Positions 11,171-24,456 of a DNA stretch of 64,000 nt are shown one piece after another. Position 1 is the stretch's first letter. Every line of letters starts with the position of its first letter. The notes under the pieces were generated by a model. The model was given only the letters and a program-made list of their open reading frames with translations. It did not search any database and was not told the DNA's origin. The DNA is from Neurospora tetraspora (taxonomy: Eukaryota > Ascomycota > Sordariomycetes > Sordariales > Sordariaceae). The position numbers were made by a program, and so were the translations under genes. The stretch is taken from contig NW_026944388.1 in NCBI RefSeq assembly GCF_033439725.1, positions 3,534,001-3,598,000 of the forward strand, given 5' to 3'.

Positions 11171-13202
11171 ATTGATGTCTGTATTCGCAGTCTCGACGTT
11201 AGAAGATGCGTCGATGAATGTTGATGGGTTGAGTTGGCTTTGAATGTGATTGATGCTGGTGGGTAAACGATGCAAAAAGAGGATGGTTCAATTGTGGGGG
11301 AAGAGGTGGGAGATGGTGCTATTATATACCTGTCTGCGCAAATTCAAATTCAAAGGTGGAAGTGACCTGCTCTTGAAGGAAGGCACGCGGTGTGATTCAC
11401 CGGCTGCAAGTGGTTCTTATGGTTTCCCCGTGAAAGGTGCCTTTAGTTTGCTTGGGCTAGTGATGAGAGTTGAGGTCCGCGTGAGTGCCCGTTGGCGGGC
11501 GCAGTGGTTCAAACGAGTCGCCTCTGCCTTCATCTTGTGGAGCCCGCTGCACGCAAAGAGCCCAATTGCGCGCACGGAAAGTGCGTGCATAGATCTCATA
11601 GCAATCATGGCCCAGCTGCGTCAGCCTTCTTGGGATGGAATATTGTGGGGTTGGGCGGTCGGTGCCTGGGGGACCTGACCGTTGTATGGCACCACGCAGC
11701 TCCCATCAACGAAACGAACATTTGCCCACCAGTAATTGGTACTATTACTATGCCAGGAAGAGATGCCGTGGACAACGTCGTCGTAAGGCAATGGTGTAAA
11801 GCGTGATTTGAGGACATTGAAGCTGCAGACGTCTTCCATGCTTGCAATACAGACAAAGCATTGCATCAGATAGGAATCATCGAAGACCACCTACCTACTA
11901 ACTACCTTTATAGTACATGCGGTTTCCCGTACCAAAACCATGCGAGATTTCGAATGCTCAAAGTTTGATGTACCATTTCTCGGGCTCAACATGATACGCC
12001 GGTAGATGTAGCCCAGGCTTGTGAGTTGGATGTCGGCATTTTAATGACGTGGAAAGGCTCCTAGATGAACTATATATATGATGGACAACTGCTTATTGGC
12101 AACAAAAGTTGTCCTCAGTTACTCTGGCTTTTGTCACAACGAATCTCGCCATCACCAGTACGGGTTATCAAGTGCCGGAATGCATCTCGAATGTGCCAAA
12201 AGCTGCGGTACCTCAACAAACACAGAAAGACAACATGGGAAGAAAGGACAAGGGGTCAACATGAAAGCCGATCAATCTTCAAGACCGTTCTGCTGGAGGT
12301 TCAAGATATCCGGCACAAGATGTTGTCCATTACTCTTTAATACTAACAGACTAAGACATCTTTTGCTTACCATCGGAAATTAGACTCGCGCCAACGAGCC
12401 TGCCGAGTGGCCCGAATGCGAACGGGCAACTGCGTGGGGAATCTGGAGATGTCTTCACCCCACCTAATTTTGAGATTCAAGAATTCCAGAAGCCTTCCTT
12501 TCCGATCGCAGCCAACAAGCCCGGAGCTTGTCAAGATTCGAGCAATAGTACCTGCAGGGGCTTGCCGCAAAAGTCGCTCATCATTAAGGTGCCTTCACCA
12601 TATGACCCTGCCTTCCATGGAAAAGTTGAACTCTACTTGCCTCGGACCTCGTGAATGCTTCCATTTCAGAGGGCCTTGTGAGACATGGTCGCTCCTTATC
12701 TGGAGAACATCCGGACGCCTGACGGAGAAGGCGTGATGCTCCGTACCATTGCTGATGACGCCAATGAAGCTGGATTGGCTACAGCGATGGTACAGGGGAA
12801 ATGCGGGAGAGGACGGACGGCTGGATTTTTAGCGTGCCTTGTGCTGACCATCACCCCCCTGTCCAAAGCTGTTAACGGACAGGGTTCGTTCCTACCTGAG
12901 CTCTGGCACGATGTGGGCATTCCCTTCAATCTCACTTCTCACGGAGGTTACAGGCCCATCCCTTCCTTTCCGATTACCACCCAAAGGTCCTCCTCGTCGC
13001 TTTCGGGTTATGATTGAGCGCATTCTTTCCGCGACCACCATCATGCCATTATTTTAATCAAGGCGACTTCCCTCCTTAACTTCCCCTTTGGTGATGCCCT
13101 CCTAGCTTCCCTCGACTTGTGCCCCGAACGGCTGCATGCGCTTCAACCACGGATGCTCACATCGGTCGCGCATGACTGCAGTTGCAGGACCACGAACTTG
13201 AC
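11171..13202. other. Divergent intergenic region, no gene seen
   Basis: About 2 kb separates the scon-3 start and the GPI mannosyltransferase start. Open frames are short and unlike any family I know. The promoters of both genes must lie here. Confidence 0.5.
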
Positions 13203-14935
13203 ATGTGGCGGAGGACATACCTTTTCTTGGTGCTGGTAAGGCTATGGTTCGCCTTATCACCAAGCTATCTTCACCCGGATGAGAACTTTCAGGGCCCAGA
13301 GGTTATAGCCGGTACGTTTCTATCTGGTCCCCGCAGATCGCATGGCGCAGTGCTGACACTCGTCGCGCTTCAGGACAGATCTTTCACTATCCCGTCCGGC
13401 ACACATGGGAATTCACGAACGAGCACCCGATACGCAGCGTTTTCCCGCTATGGCCCGTATACGGGCTGCCGATGCTTCTTCTTCGCTGGCTATGGATAGG
13501 AAATGGAAATGATGGCGAGATTCCGCCCATCGCAGTGTTCTGGACTCTGCGCGCTCTCATGTTCGCCATAAGCTTCGTCCTGGAGGACTGGGCTATTCAC
13601 GAGCTCATACCCTCGCCGCGACACAGGCGCGTTGCCGTCCTTATTGTCGCCTCCTCCTACGTTACCTGGACGTTCCAGACACATACCTTTTCAAACTCGG
13701 TGGAAACATTGGTGGTAGCATGGTGTCTGGTGCTCATTCAGCGCATCGTTGAGAATTCGGTGAGTAGCCCAAACAGATGGTTTCGATGCGCCTGAGCATC
13801 TTGGTTGCTGACAGAGTCCGGTACAGCATCGCAGTTCGTTCCTTGCCTCAGCGGTATTAGGTTTCGTTGCGGTCTTTGGAGTGTTCAATCGCATCACATT
13901 CCCCGCCTTTGTGTTGATTCCTGGTTTGCAGCTGCTGAAATACTACTGGAAAAAGTGAGTTTGCCTGAGTACAGTTTCCCTGGACGCATGCTGACAGTCG
14001 ATAGTCCTTTGTCCTTTATGACAATAGTCTTTGCGGGTATCTCAACGACGCTCTTTGCCATCGCTCTCGACACGGCCTTCTACACCCCGCACTCGATAAC
14101 CTGGTCGGACCTTATAAGAAACCCCGTGTTGACGCCACTCAACAACTTTCTTTACAATATTGACCCGGAGAACTTGGCTCAACATGGATTGCACCCGTGG
14201 TACCAGCATTTGCTTGCCAACCTTCCACAGCTGATCGGACCAGCCGCTGTGCTTCTCTTCACCCGACCGCAATGCTCTATACGACTATACTCTGCCATCT
14301 CGGGCCTTGTCGTTCTCTCCCTATCAAAGCATCAAGAAGCAAGATTCCTCCTCCCAACGGTCCCTCTCTTTTTATCTTCCATTCGACTTCCGAAACAAAA
14401 GTCGGCCTTGCGCATTTGGCTGGGATCCTGGATTGTGTTCAACCTCGTCTTGGGCACGTTATTTGGGGTCTATCACCAAGGTGGTATCGTGCCAGCACAA
14501 GTATTCCTGAGCAAGCAGCCTGATGCGACCCAAGCGATTTGGTGGAAGACGTATATGCCACCGACCTGGCTTCTGAACGGCAAGAACGAGGTGCTCACCA
14601 CACGAGATGTTATGGGAATGAAGGGCGAAACATTGCTCGAGGAGCTGGAAAAGATTGCCACGTGTGATACCCCAGCGGACAGGAGGAACAACGAATACCT
14701 GAAAGAGAAGAACGGGACATATCTGGTGGCGCCTCTTTCCGCTGCTTGGCTGGACCCTTACCTACCGAACAAGGGCCTGGATGGACTACGGTTTCGAGAG
14801 GTATGGCAATATCGACAGCATTTGAACCTGGATGATATGGACTTTGGTGATGACGGCGTTTGGAATACCCTGGCTAGAGTAATTGGGAGGAGGGGTCTCG
14901 GGATATGGAGGGTTACCAAAAGTTGTCCTAAGTAG
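13203..14935 (+). CDS. smp3: GPI mannosyltransferase 4 (SMP3/PIG-Z, glycosyltransferase family 22)
   Basis: Exons 13203-13311, 13374-13759, 13815-13954 and 14005-14935 give 521 residues. The start ATG opens [16 protein letters not shown], a first membrane helix, followed at residues 24-27 by HPDE, the luminal signature of the family. Multiple hydrophobic helices follow, for example [18 protein letters not shown]. The third intron needs the acceptor TCGATAG; a nearer TGACAG would give an immediate stop. The enzyme adds the fourth mannose to the glycosylphosphatidylinositol core in the ER membrane, which is essential for anchor attachment in fungi. Confidence 0.92.
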
Positions 14936-15691
14936 GACTGGCAGAGTGGGATGGCGGAATGATTTATCAACGGCGGCCGTCTGATTTCTACAGCTATTTC
15001 TACAATATGGCTGTTACTTGATGATATCAATGAACTCCTCAAGAAACACTGAATTACAATCTAATGCTGGTTTGTTTGTTAGTTTGGTACTCCTGGTATA
15101 CTGGACGAGATCTATCCCGAATTGTCCCAAACTTCACAAGGATAAAATAAGTGGCTAGGTACGGTTCAGAAAGCTATCGAGAATTTCGGAAAAAGCATAT
15201 TCAAAGTAAAATCACACTTTGGTTATAGAACGAAACGAATCAATTAGACATAAAAACGCCTAGGGAAGTTGACCCGAGGTCTCAAGCTAACAAACAAACC
15301 AGTATTGGACTGTAAGCTTGCGCAAGGTCTCGATTGGAAACACCCACAGACAGGGTTGTGAATGTAAACAAACGTGTGCCAAAAATCAGGGGCCGCATTT
15401 CGTCACCAGGCAGCCGGGATCGGTTGCTGCGGGAGCCAAGAGCGGAAGCACGGCCGCGACAGGGGTGGGGAGCGTCTACGGGAACGCTCACGGGCGTCGA
15501 CCCACTGTAAATTTGGAACTTGAGCGCACTGGAGCTCCGTCAATCACCCGAACAAGTCCATCCACTTTATCCGTCCCGTCGAGTCAACACTACCGACAAC
15601 ACCACGCTCCGTAGCTGCCCGCGCCTCCTCCCCGTCCACGAGCCAGCCACCACCACCAGGAACCACACTCGCCAAAGCCGATCTAGTCAAG
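14936..15691. other. Intergenic between smp3 and pet100
   Basis: This holds the smp3 terminator side and the pet100 promoter. The last ~150 bp are C-rich and pyrimidine-rich, typical of a fungal leader. No additional gene is seen. Confidence 0.5.
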
Positions 15692-16107
15692 ATGGGTGGT
15701 CTCAACCTCGAGGTTTTTAAGGTGAGCAGCGGCCCATCCCATCCCACCCCAGCTTCACCCAAGCTGCCCCTCCCCGGAAGAGCCCTTGCCCTTCCCTTCC
15801 CCGGTTCCGTTTCTGTCTCAACCAAGGCGCGTGAGCTCGGCTGACTTTGTCAAAAAAATAGTTCGGCATGTACCTCATGTTCCCCATCGGGATCATGTTC
15901 TACTTTGGCACCAACCTCGACCAGCGCTTCTCCGTCCCCGACTTCTGGCCCAAGCCCGAGAACGCCAACAAGGTCCCGTTCGACCGCGACGAGATCCATG
16001 AGGAGCTCGAGAGGCTGCGCGCCAGGAGACTTTATTTGCGTGAGAGGAGGCTGGCGAGTGAGGCCCAGCAGCAGCAGCAGCAGCAGAACAACAACGATAA
16101 GGAGTAA
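15692..16107 (+). CDS. pet100: PET100 cytochrome c oxidase assembly chaperone
   Basis: Exons 15692-15721 and 15862-16107 encode 91 residues. The protein starts MGGLNLEVFK and continues across the splice into FGMYLMFPIGIMFYFGTN, the conserved single membrane segment, then DFWPKPENANKVPFDRDEI. The C-terminus has a charged coiled segment and a CAG-encoded glutamine run (residues about 79-85). PET100 is an inner-membrane factor needed late in complex IV assembly. It is convergent with the TACO1-like gene. The short protein and conserved block make this assignment firm. Confidence 0.93.
16067..16087 (+). repeat. CAG repeat inside pet100
   Basis: Seven consecutive CAG codons encode a glutamine tract near the PET100 C-terminus. 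Confidence 0.85.
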
Positions 16108-16504
16108 TTTCCCGGTTGGCGAAAGAACGTTTGCGGCAAGGCAGTGCCGGGCTATTGGCGCGCCTGACTGAAGAGGAACGGCCGTCGCTTGGGGTTGAAT
16201 TACCTCTAGTCCATGAGCGACTGAGCCTTGGGGAATGTATGATTACTGGGCAGCAAAAGAAAGAGAGATGGGAGCAGGGTCGTCGCAGGGACAGTTGGAA
16301 CGTCGTTGTGGTTAGGGGTGGACGAATATCGATATGGGTTACAAGGCGTTTATGGGCAAACTTGTCATTTATACGTATCCTGGTCAACAGGGAGGAGCCT
16401 CTCTGCTTTGCATCGGGCCCGGGCATCATCTTTGGAAAGGGGAGGTTTATCAATGTTTACAATCATTTGTTTCGTGCCTTCTTTTGCGTCTTCTCAGGCC
16501 AGGA
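16108..16504. other. Convergent 3' flanks of pet100 and the TACO1-like gene
   Basis: The interval is about 400 bp with no supported gene. A long reverse frame crossing it (15893-16453) is the shadow of the pet100 exon. Confidence 0.5.
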
Positions 16505-17481
16505 CTACTCGTCAATGAGCTCAGTCACCCTGTCCCACTCATCATCACTCATGTTTCCCCTAGAAACGTTGGACCAGATCGCCTGGACATCAGGGTAGTC
16601 CTTGATGCTTGCGAGGAGGTCCATAAACTTGACCAACTCGTCAGAGGAGTCCAGCGGAGCCCTGGTATCCTCAATGGCATGCCACACGATGTCGGACTCG
16701 GCGATCTTGAGGTTGAACTTGGACCCAACAGCCTTGCAGATCTGCTGAGTTGACGAGGGGTCCGACCAGACAATAATGTTGCCCTCTTGGTCGTTCTCGA
16801 GATCCTCGGCGCCAGCCTCAATCGCATCCTCCATAATGTCATCTACGTCCAGCCCGCTCTCGCCCTTCTCAAAGATCACGCGGCCCCTCCGCTCGAAGAG
16901 GAACTTGGACGGGCTCTTGGCACCGTTGGCCTTCTTCACCATCTGGTTCAAGTCTTCTATAACGCGCTTCGTGTTCTCCGTCGCAGCGTCAACCACCAGA
17001 GCGATGTTGGGCGGCACAATCGCCTCGTATATCACGGGCTCTAGCGTGGCGCCTTCCGACGACTTGCCCTGGCCTCGGGCAATGGCTCCCTCGATCAAGG
17101 CCTTGGGCGTACCGGCCTTCTTGGCCGCCGCGACAACGGTGGCAAGCTGTGGGTTATTATTCAGGTTGGGTCCATAGACTAACTCGCGTAACTGCGTAAG
17201 CTCGGGCTTCAGCCGGCGGGGCATCGGGATGATCGGTGGAACAACGCACGCTTCGAGTACAGGGTGATGTTCTTGGTGAAGACGGTCCGGGCTGCATTCT
17301 TTTTGGCGTCGGCGGCGGCCTTTTCATGCTTGATCTTGGACCACTTGTTGTGACCAGACTGCAGGGCGGGACTGGTAACGAAGGTGCGCCGACATTGCGC
17401 GCATATTATCGAAGGGCTCGTGGATTTAAGAGAAGACCGGGAGAGTGGGCCGATGACGATGCTCCGCGTGAGGGAGGCCAT
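16505..17481 (-). CDS. YebC/PmpR family mitochondrial translation factor (TACO1/DPC29-like)
   Basis: Exons 17250-17481 and 16505-17178 give 301 residues. The intron (17179-17249) uses donor GTGCGT and acceptor GAGTTAG, which joins TLYSK to LYGPNLNNN in frame; a nearer CAG acceptor would break the frame. The first ~40 residues are basic, hydroxyl-rich and lack acids, like a mitochondrial presequence. The family hallmark SGHNKWSKIKHEKAAAD follows. Later blocks include NPQLATVVAAAKKAGTP and AIEAGAEDLEND. In mammals TACO1 supports synthesis of COX1; yeast Dpc29 binds mitoribosomes. Its neighbour pet100 also serves complex IV, which may be coincidence. Confidence 0.9.
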
Positions 17482-18112
17482 GGTCGCGGTTTGCGAGCGA
17501 ATGAGTCTGGAAGATGAGCAACGCGCGGTCAGAATAACATATAGAAAACTTTGGAGGCGAGTTGACAAGACTCGACTAAGGTACCCAGAAGAGAAGCGTA
17601 CAAACGAACGTAAATTGCGGCTCTTCCCGCGACAATGGACGGAGCTCTCAGTCAAAATTCCGAGAATTGTTAAGAAGGAAGCTGTGCCGAATGGCGGCCG
17701 GGGTTCGGGCGCGGGGCGGGAAGGAAAACGGCCATGGGCGGCGCGGCGGGCGGTTCACTTCACCAGGGGCGCCTCCCGAACCCCTTGTCGGGTGTTTCCC
17801 CTCGAAGACCCCTCATTGGCCCACTGTATGTACAGCACGCTTGCTTCCCTGGAACGCCCATGCATGCAACCTCCTGTGAGCTGCATTGGATGTTACAGAC
17901 CTCGACCATGTCCAGGTCAACTTCGACTTGTGACTGACACCTTGGCTTCAACAACTTTCAGACACTCGTATTATAGACTGCATTGCCCGAGGATGCTAGC
18001 TTCGATCATTTCACCGACCATCCGAGTTCCTTAGACCAGACTACAGTACAGCTATACACACCTAATTCCGCCGTCGAATTCGCACCGACAGAGCCTCGAC
18101 CGGCGCCTAATA
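17482..18112. promoter_or_regulatory. Divergent upstream region of the TACO1-like gene and laa1
   Basis: About 630 bp lies between the two start codons. It is GC-rich near 17690-17760. No gene is recognised. Confidence 0.5.
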
Positions 18113-21100
18113 ATGTCATCAACACCAGCTCCCGGGGAGCCCAACGACGCCGCCAATGGCGAGCGCAACGGCATCACGAACACATACGCTACGACGCATC
18201 CCGAGCTCGATCTCGCGAAGCTTCAAGCCCTCCCCGCCGAGCAGCAGGAACTATTCCTCCTGACGTCCGTCTCGGCATTTAGCAGGCATGTCCTGGCGCT
18301 CGAACCAGACGACTGCACCGCGCAGCAGTTTTACATCAAAAAGGAGGCTTTCAAGGTTCTGAACCTTGCCTCCCCATCGCCAACGAGAGTCATACGAAAC
18401 GCGCTGGGGCGGTGTCTTGCGCACGTGTTCGACAAGGGTGATAGGAAGCTCCTGTTCGAAACCGTCAACGAGCTGGTCGGCATCATCTCGAGTGGGAAAC
18501 TGAAGACGGAGGGCGAGATCCGGACGAAACATGCTGCCGTGGCTTGCTTGGGAGACATATACGGTTCGGCCGGTGACAGCGCCATTGGATTGCACCAGCT
18601 AGTATGTTCAGCGCTCTTGAAGCTGTTGAAGGCAGCGTCGAGCCACGCAGGGCTTCGCGCAGCTGTCTTGACCGCCTTGGGAAAGATTGTCACGATGATA
18701 CAAGGAAGCATGGACGAGAGTGTCGCAAGAGATATATGGAAACAGGGAAGGAATCATGCCTCTGCAGACAAAGGGTCACTGGTCGTTGTGGCGGCTTGCC
18801 GATGCCTGCGGTCGCTTGTGCAGTTCACCCCCTATTTCAAGAACTCGACCGATTTCGACAAGCTCAAATCAACCTTATTCAAGACTTTCGACAACCCATC
18901 ATCAAACGCGCGATCGGCAGCAGCGGACTGCTTTGCCCAAGCGTTGGTCGGGGGTTACTCCGAGTCAGCCATTGGCGAGGCGCCGCTGCCCCTGATTAAG
19001 AGATCCAAATCCAAGGCGATCAAGAGACAGTCAACAATGGGAGGGCTTCAAGATGATGAGGAGGTCCCCTCACGCCCTGAAAGCCCTGCTCCAACCCAGA
19101 GACCACAAGATTTGGCTTTGTCGCTGGCCGACATATTCAAAACTCTGTCTACCCAATACGTTCGCATGTCTACTACAAATAAGGCTAGGGCTGCCATCGC
19201 TGTTTGTATCGGAAACGTACTCCAGAAACTCGGGGAAAAGACTGTAGAAGTCAACTATCTTCGCATTCTCGAGATCCTCACAGCTGATTTCTTGGGCCAT
19301 AACAACATCCTCAACAACCGGTACCGCTTACTCATTTCGCGGCGCATGGTTGATACCATTATCCAGGACATAATAGGGAAAAGGATCCTGGGCGAATCGG
19401 GCCAAATCACGGCTGCCAAAGCTATTGTCAACGATATTCTTAAGAACTATCCCCAGGCGCTCAAGGAGAGACCAGAGCCATCCAAGCACACATTGGTTGT
19501 CTCACTGAGTGCTCTGTCGTCATTGATCTCTAGTTTGGGCACAGCGGCGACTGACTTCTCAGAGGGATGCCGCGATGGCCTGCTGCAAGTACTCCAGCAC
19601 CCTAGCTACACTGTTCAGGTATACGCTGCGGCCTGTATGAAGACGTTTGTGTTGGCCTGCCCGCAACAGCTTCTTCCCTGTCTGTCAGTCTGCATGAACA
19701 GCTTGAGCAGAGAACTGAGCCTTCTTGGGACGGGAAGGAATTCCCCTCGCAGGTGCATTGGTTTCGCTCACGGCCTCGCTGCCGGGCTCAGCGCAAGCCC
19801 GCAACGCCCACTCTATGGGTCTGTTGAGATCAACAGTCGCGTTCTGACCATGGCTACAAACTTGCTCAAGTCAAGCGGAACTTCGGAACTACGAGTTGCA
19901 AGCACCCAGATCCAAGTCGCCTGGACCTTGATAGGCGGACTGATGTCTCTTGGGCCGAACTTCGTCAAGATCCATCTCTCGCAGCTGCTTCTCCTCTGGA
20001 AGAACGCGTTGCCCAAGGTTCTGGCAAAGGATAGCATGGCGGTCCATAGGAATTTGCTCAATGCCTCTTTCCTCACACATGTCAGGGAATGTGCGCTTGG
20101 GTCTATCCTAGCGTTTCTTCAGTTCAACAGTCGTCTCTTGACTGTGGATGTGTGTAAGAGAATCGCTACCATGTTGCAGAGTACTACTGCATTCCTCAAG
20201 ACACTACCGGCAAAGAAAACATCGGACGATATCAGCGAGAGGCTGACGCCTGCCTTGCAACTTCAGGATTTGGAAGTTATGGTACGACGCAGAGTCCTTC
20301 AGTGCTATACCAAGCTTGTGAACGTTAGTCCTGCTGGCGCCACCGAAGCTCTTCTACAGTCCAATCTTTTGACTCTTGCCATTTCTCTCTTTGCCGATCC
20401 GGATAACTATACACCCAGCTCCCTCAGCACTTCGATTGCGAACGCAGCAGGTACCTTTGACTCCATCTGGGAGGTGGGCGACAACTCAGGTTTTGGTGTG
20501 ACCAGCCTTGTTAGGGGCTTCGCGACAAGAAGCCTCCCGGGACAGCAGACCAACGGGTTGGACAGCACCCAGCAAGAGTATGAACCGGAAGAGTGCATCG
20601 AGAGGCTGCTTCTTTCTCCGGTATGCGGAACCCTGGAGAACGACGCTTGTCTTCTGTACATCGGCAACTCAGATAACCCGGGGCTCCCTGATCCTGCTGC
20701 CACCGAGGTGGTCAACATGGCTATCCAGCTGTTTGCCTTTGTTTTCCCCTTAACCCCGTCTAAGGTGCAGGAGAGTGCCCTGGAGCAGATTACGACCTTC
20801 ATAAGGGCTGGCTCTCTTCAGCGGGAAACTGGGCGCAAGGCTGCTGTTAACGTCAACGTGGCTACGGCCCTGTTGTCTACTCTTCGGGTGGCTTGTAAGG
20901 AGACCAAATCGTCACCAGGCGACATCACGAACATGGCCGTTGAGAAACTTCTTCAAGAGCTGTTGAGAGATTTCGTACTTGACCCTGATCAGTACGTCCG
21001 TAGCATCGCTTACGAGGCAATTGCGAGACTCTGCAGCGCTTGTGGCAATGCATTCACCAACCAAGAGATCAAATTCCTTGTCGATACTATTGTTGTCAAC

Positions 21101-24100
21101 AGAGAACCTAGCGCAAGAGCGGGCTGTGCTATGGCTCTTGGATGCATCCAGACCAAGATTGGTAGTATGGCGGCTGGGTATCATTTGAAGACCATTCTTA
21201 ACATTCTGATGTCGCTGTGCAACGATCCGCACCCAACTGTCCATTACTGGGCTCTGGAGGCCATAGCACGCGTATCGGATGCTGCTGGACTCGGCTTCTC
21301 CAGTTTCGTGTCTAGCACACTCGGAATGTTGGCCAAGCTCTACGTCTCGGATACGCATAACCCTGAGTTGGCTTCTCCCATTACCATGAACTTGGAGGCT
21401 GACCTCTCCTCATCGGCTGCAATCGCTCGCTGCGTTGATGCGCTCATCAACGTCCTTGGTCCGGATCTACAGGACTCTACCAAGTCCAGGGAGCTGATTC
21501 TGACGCTTGTTGGGTACTTCCAACAAGAAGAGGATCTCGAGATCCAGCGGGCAAGTCTCGCCTGCATGGAACATTTGACATTGTATGCTCCGGGCTACAT
21601 GGACTTCATCGACTACGTCAGGACACTTCAGCGGTATATCAAGTCCGATCATGCCGCCCTCCGAGATGTGGCCGTGGACAGTCTCTACAACCTCATGAAG
21701 AGGAACTCTTACGATGTCATCAAGGCTGCTGAGCAAGGTTTCGAAGATCATTTGTGGTTGGTTCTCGACGCCTCTCCGAGCCATGACGGCATGCGCAACC
21801 TTATCAGAAACTGGCTCCGCCAGACCTGTCTTTCGGACACAGCCGCTTGGCTTGCGCGCTTCCAGCATGTCCTGAAGATGACCAGACCGAAGGCCTCCGC
21901 ACAGGCAATCACAAACACCGGGAGGTCTGGTGGAGGTATTGACCTACAGGACGAAGAGGTAGCTGGTTTCGCCGCTGCTGGAGGAGGCGCCAAGGACGAC
22001 AAAGACACGCCGAGCGGCTCAGACGTGGAGCCCCTGAAGTGGCAGGTCACCACCTTCGCCATGGACTGCCTGAACGATATCTTTGTTTTTGTTGCAAAGC
22101 ATGTCGCGACTCATGGCGAATCTGCTGCGCAGGCGGCCCTTCAGAACAAGATTGCTGATGTTGTCCGCATGGCATTCTCGGCATCCACATCAGGAGTCCT
22201 GGACCAGAGAATTTGGGGCTTGAAGATTATTGGGGCTGTCCTCAAGATGTTTGGAAAGATTCCAGACCCAGACTTCGAAGAGGCCATGCTGCTTGAGCAG
22301 TACCAAGCGCAAATCAGCTCTGCCCTTACCCCCGCTTTCGCCGCCGACTCGTCTCCTGAACTGGCCTCGGAAGCCGTCGATGTTTGTGCAAGCTTCATCG
22401 CGACGGGCATTGTCACTGACGTGGACAGGATGGGTAGGATTCTGAAGACGCTAGTCAGCTCGTTGGAGAACTTTGCAAAGGATGAGGATAATGCTGGTAT
22501 TGGTGATCTGAAGGGACTCAGCTCAAACGCCCAGGTGATGGTCAAGATGTCCGTCTTCGCCGCCTGGGCCGAGCTGCAAGTTGCCAGCTCTGAGCAGAAG
22601 TACCTACTGGATGTCCTCAAGCCCCATATCGGTACTTTAACTCCCCTATGGCTCGAGTCTCTACGCGAATTTGCTCGGTTGCGGTTCGAGCCGGATATTT
22701 CCATGACGCTTGGCCCTCCATCGCTTTCTGGAAGCTTGGACACTGTCTACGCAGCGCTGAACCGTGAGACGTTGCTCAAATTCTACCAAGAGTCTTGGTT
22801 GAAGTTGGTAGACGCTATTGCCAGCCTCATTGAACAAGACAGCGAGTTCGTCTTCGATGCTCTTGATGGCAAGGAGCTATCAGGACCCACTACCAACAAC
22901 AGCTCAAAGGGAGCAGATATCAACTACCGCGATGAGCCTGTTGCGTTCTTCTTTGTCTTGTTCGGTATCGCGTTTGAAGCTCTCGCCACGAAACCAGGCC
23001 AGAGCGAGTCCCTCGCTACTCGGGAACAGACACTGGAGATCCTCCGCGCCCTCAAGAAGATCCTTCACCCAAGTGTATCTGGACATGCCATCTACCGTGA
23101 TGCCATCTTCTCTGAGACGATGGATCTCCTGGACCGTCTCGTGCTCACTGAAGGCCTTGATGTGCAGGGCGTCATCGTCGAGATTGCGCGTGCCCTGTGT
23201 GTGGCGCATCCGGCCGCCAGAAAGCAGGCCGACGACCCCGAAAACAGCGAGTTGTCTGACGACATTGAGCAACTCTTTGAGCTCACCCGGATCATCGTCT
23301 TGGTCCTCTCCGGACTGTTGCCCAATCTCAGCGAGGCTCAGCAGCCCGTCCGTCATCAGATGACGGAGGAAGCGATCCTCCTCGTCCAGACATCGCTCAA
23401 CGCACTAGTCGATGCCGCGGAGGTGTTCCCGTCCATCATCAAGACGGATCTGCACGCCTGTATCCTGCACATCTTCGCGACCATTCTTGCAACACCGACA
23501 TGCCAGGAGGTCATTGTCCCTCAAAACTTGTCGACGCTCAAACGCTTTATCAACGGCATGACCGGCTCTAGGAGAGACGGCGGAGATGATGACGAGGGTA
23601 ACTCGCCTACGGACGTCCAGCTGCTGGGATGCTTGCGCCGCTTCCTGTCCATCTATCTAAACGCCCAGAAGCGCGAGGCTCCCACATCGCTGACCTGTGT
23701 CAAGAACTGTCTCCTGGCCATCACCATCCTCTTTACCGGCGGCAAAAACCACTTGTCAGCCAGCGAGCCGCTAGTAGCCAAGTTCCTAGACGAGGTGGTA
23801 GACTGTCTGACAGACCGAATGGTATGCCTCTCCCCTGTCTTCCTTTCCACCCCCTTTCTTCTCTGCTCGAATACTAACACAACCCCCCTACCACCCAGAC
23901 CGCAAAAATAGCCGCAAACTGCATCCGCTCCCTCCTCCTCAACACCAACACCAACAACCAACCCACATCAGCCGACCACACCCTCTCCCGCCACTTGCTC
24001 CCGCGCCTCATCGCCTTCGTAACCAACACCTCGCCCGAAGACCCCGAACACGCCCGCTCGCTGATCGCCCAAACCCTCGTGCAATTCACCGCCGTGGTCG

Positions 24101-24456
24101 CCCGTGGTTCATCCCAGCAGGGCACCCAGGGGGCAGAGGCATCCATCGCCATGGCCCTCGTCGTGCCTACTTTGCTCTCGCGCGCGGCGACAGAGCCTGC
24201 GAAAGATGATGTGTACCGCGAGACGAGCGCAAGACTACTAGAGTTGGCGAGCGCCGATCAGACTGCTTTTAGGGCGGTGGTGGGGGCGATGAGTGAAGGG
24301 CAGAGGGGGTTCATGGAGGAGGTTATTAAGAGTGGACGGGCGGGGGGGATGGGTGGTGGTAGTGGTGGTGCACATGTAAGTGCGGGGAGGCGGAGGAGTG
24401 TGGAGGAGGAGGAGCAGGCGCCGACGATTGCGTTGAAGATGAACTTTGGTGGTTGA
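18113..24456 (+). CDS. laa1: LAA1/HEATR5-type HEAT-repeat protein, AP-1 clathrin adaptor accessory
   Basis: Exon 1 (18113-23821) encodes 1903 residues with no intron. A 77-bp intron (23822-23898) joins DRM to TAKIAANCIRS, and exon 2 ends at 24456, for 2088 residues in total. The protein is almost entirely helical HEAT/ARM-like repeats, for example SARAGCAMALGCIQTKIG and TVHYWALEAIARVSDAAG. Matching length, the N-terminal pattern ETVNELVGIISSGKLKTE and the repeat phase point to the HEATR5/Laa1 family. Laa1 binds AP-1 and supports TGN-endosome clathrin traffic. Short acidic disordered insertions occur near residues 305-330 and 1280-1310. The C-terminus is glycine-rich, then ends ALKMNFGG. This is the longest gene in the window. 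Confidence 0.9.

Noticed and set aside
17179-17224. Start at MPRRLKPELTQ for the TACO1-like protein
   Set aside because: This segment lies within the intron; the spliced form restores the conserved SGHNKWSKIKHEKA block and mitochondrial presequence.
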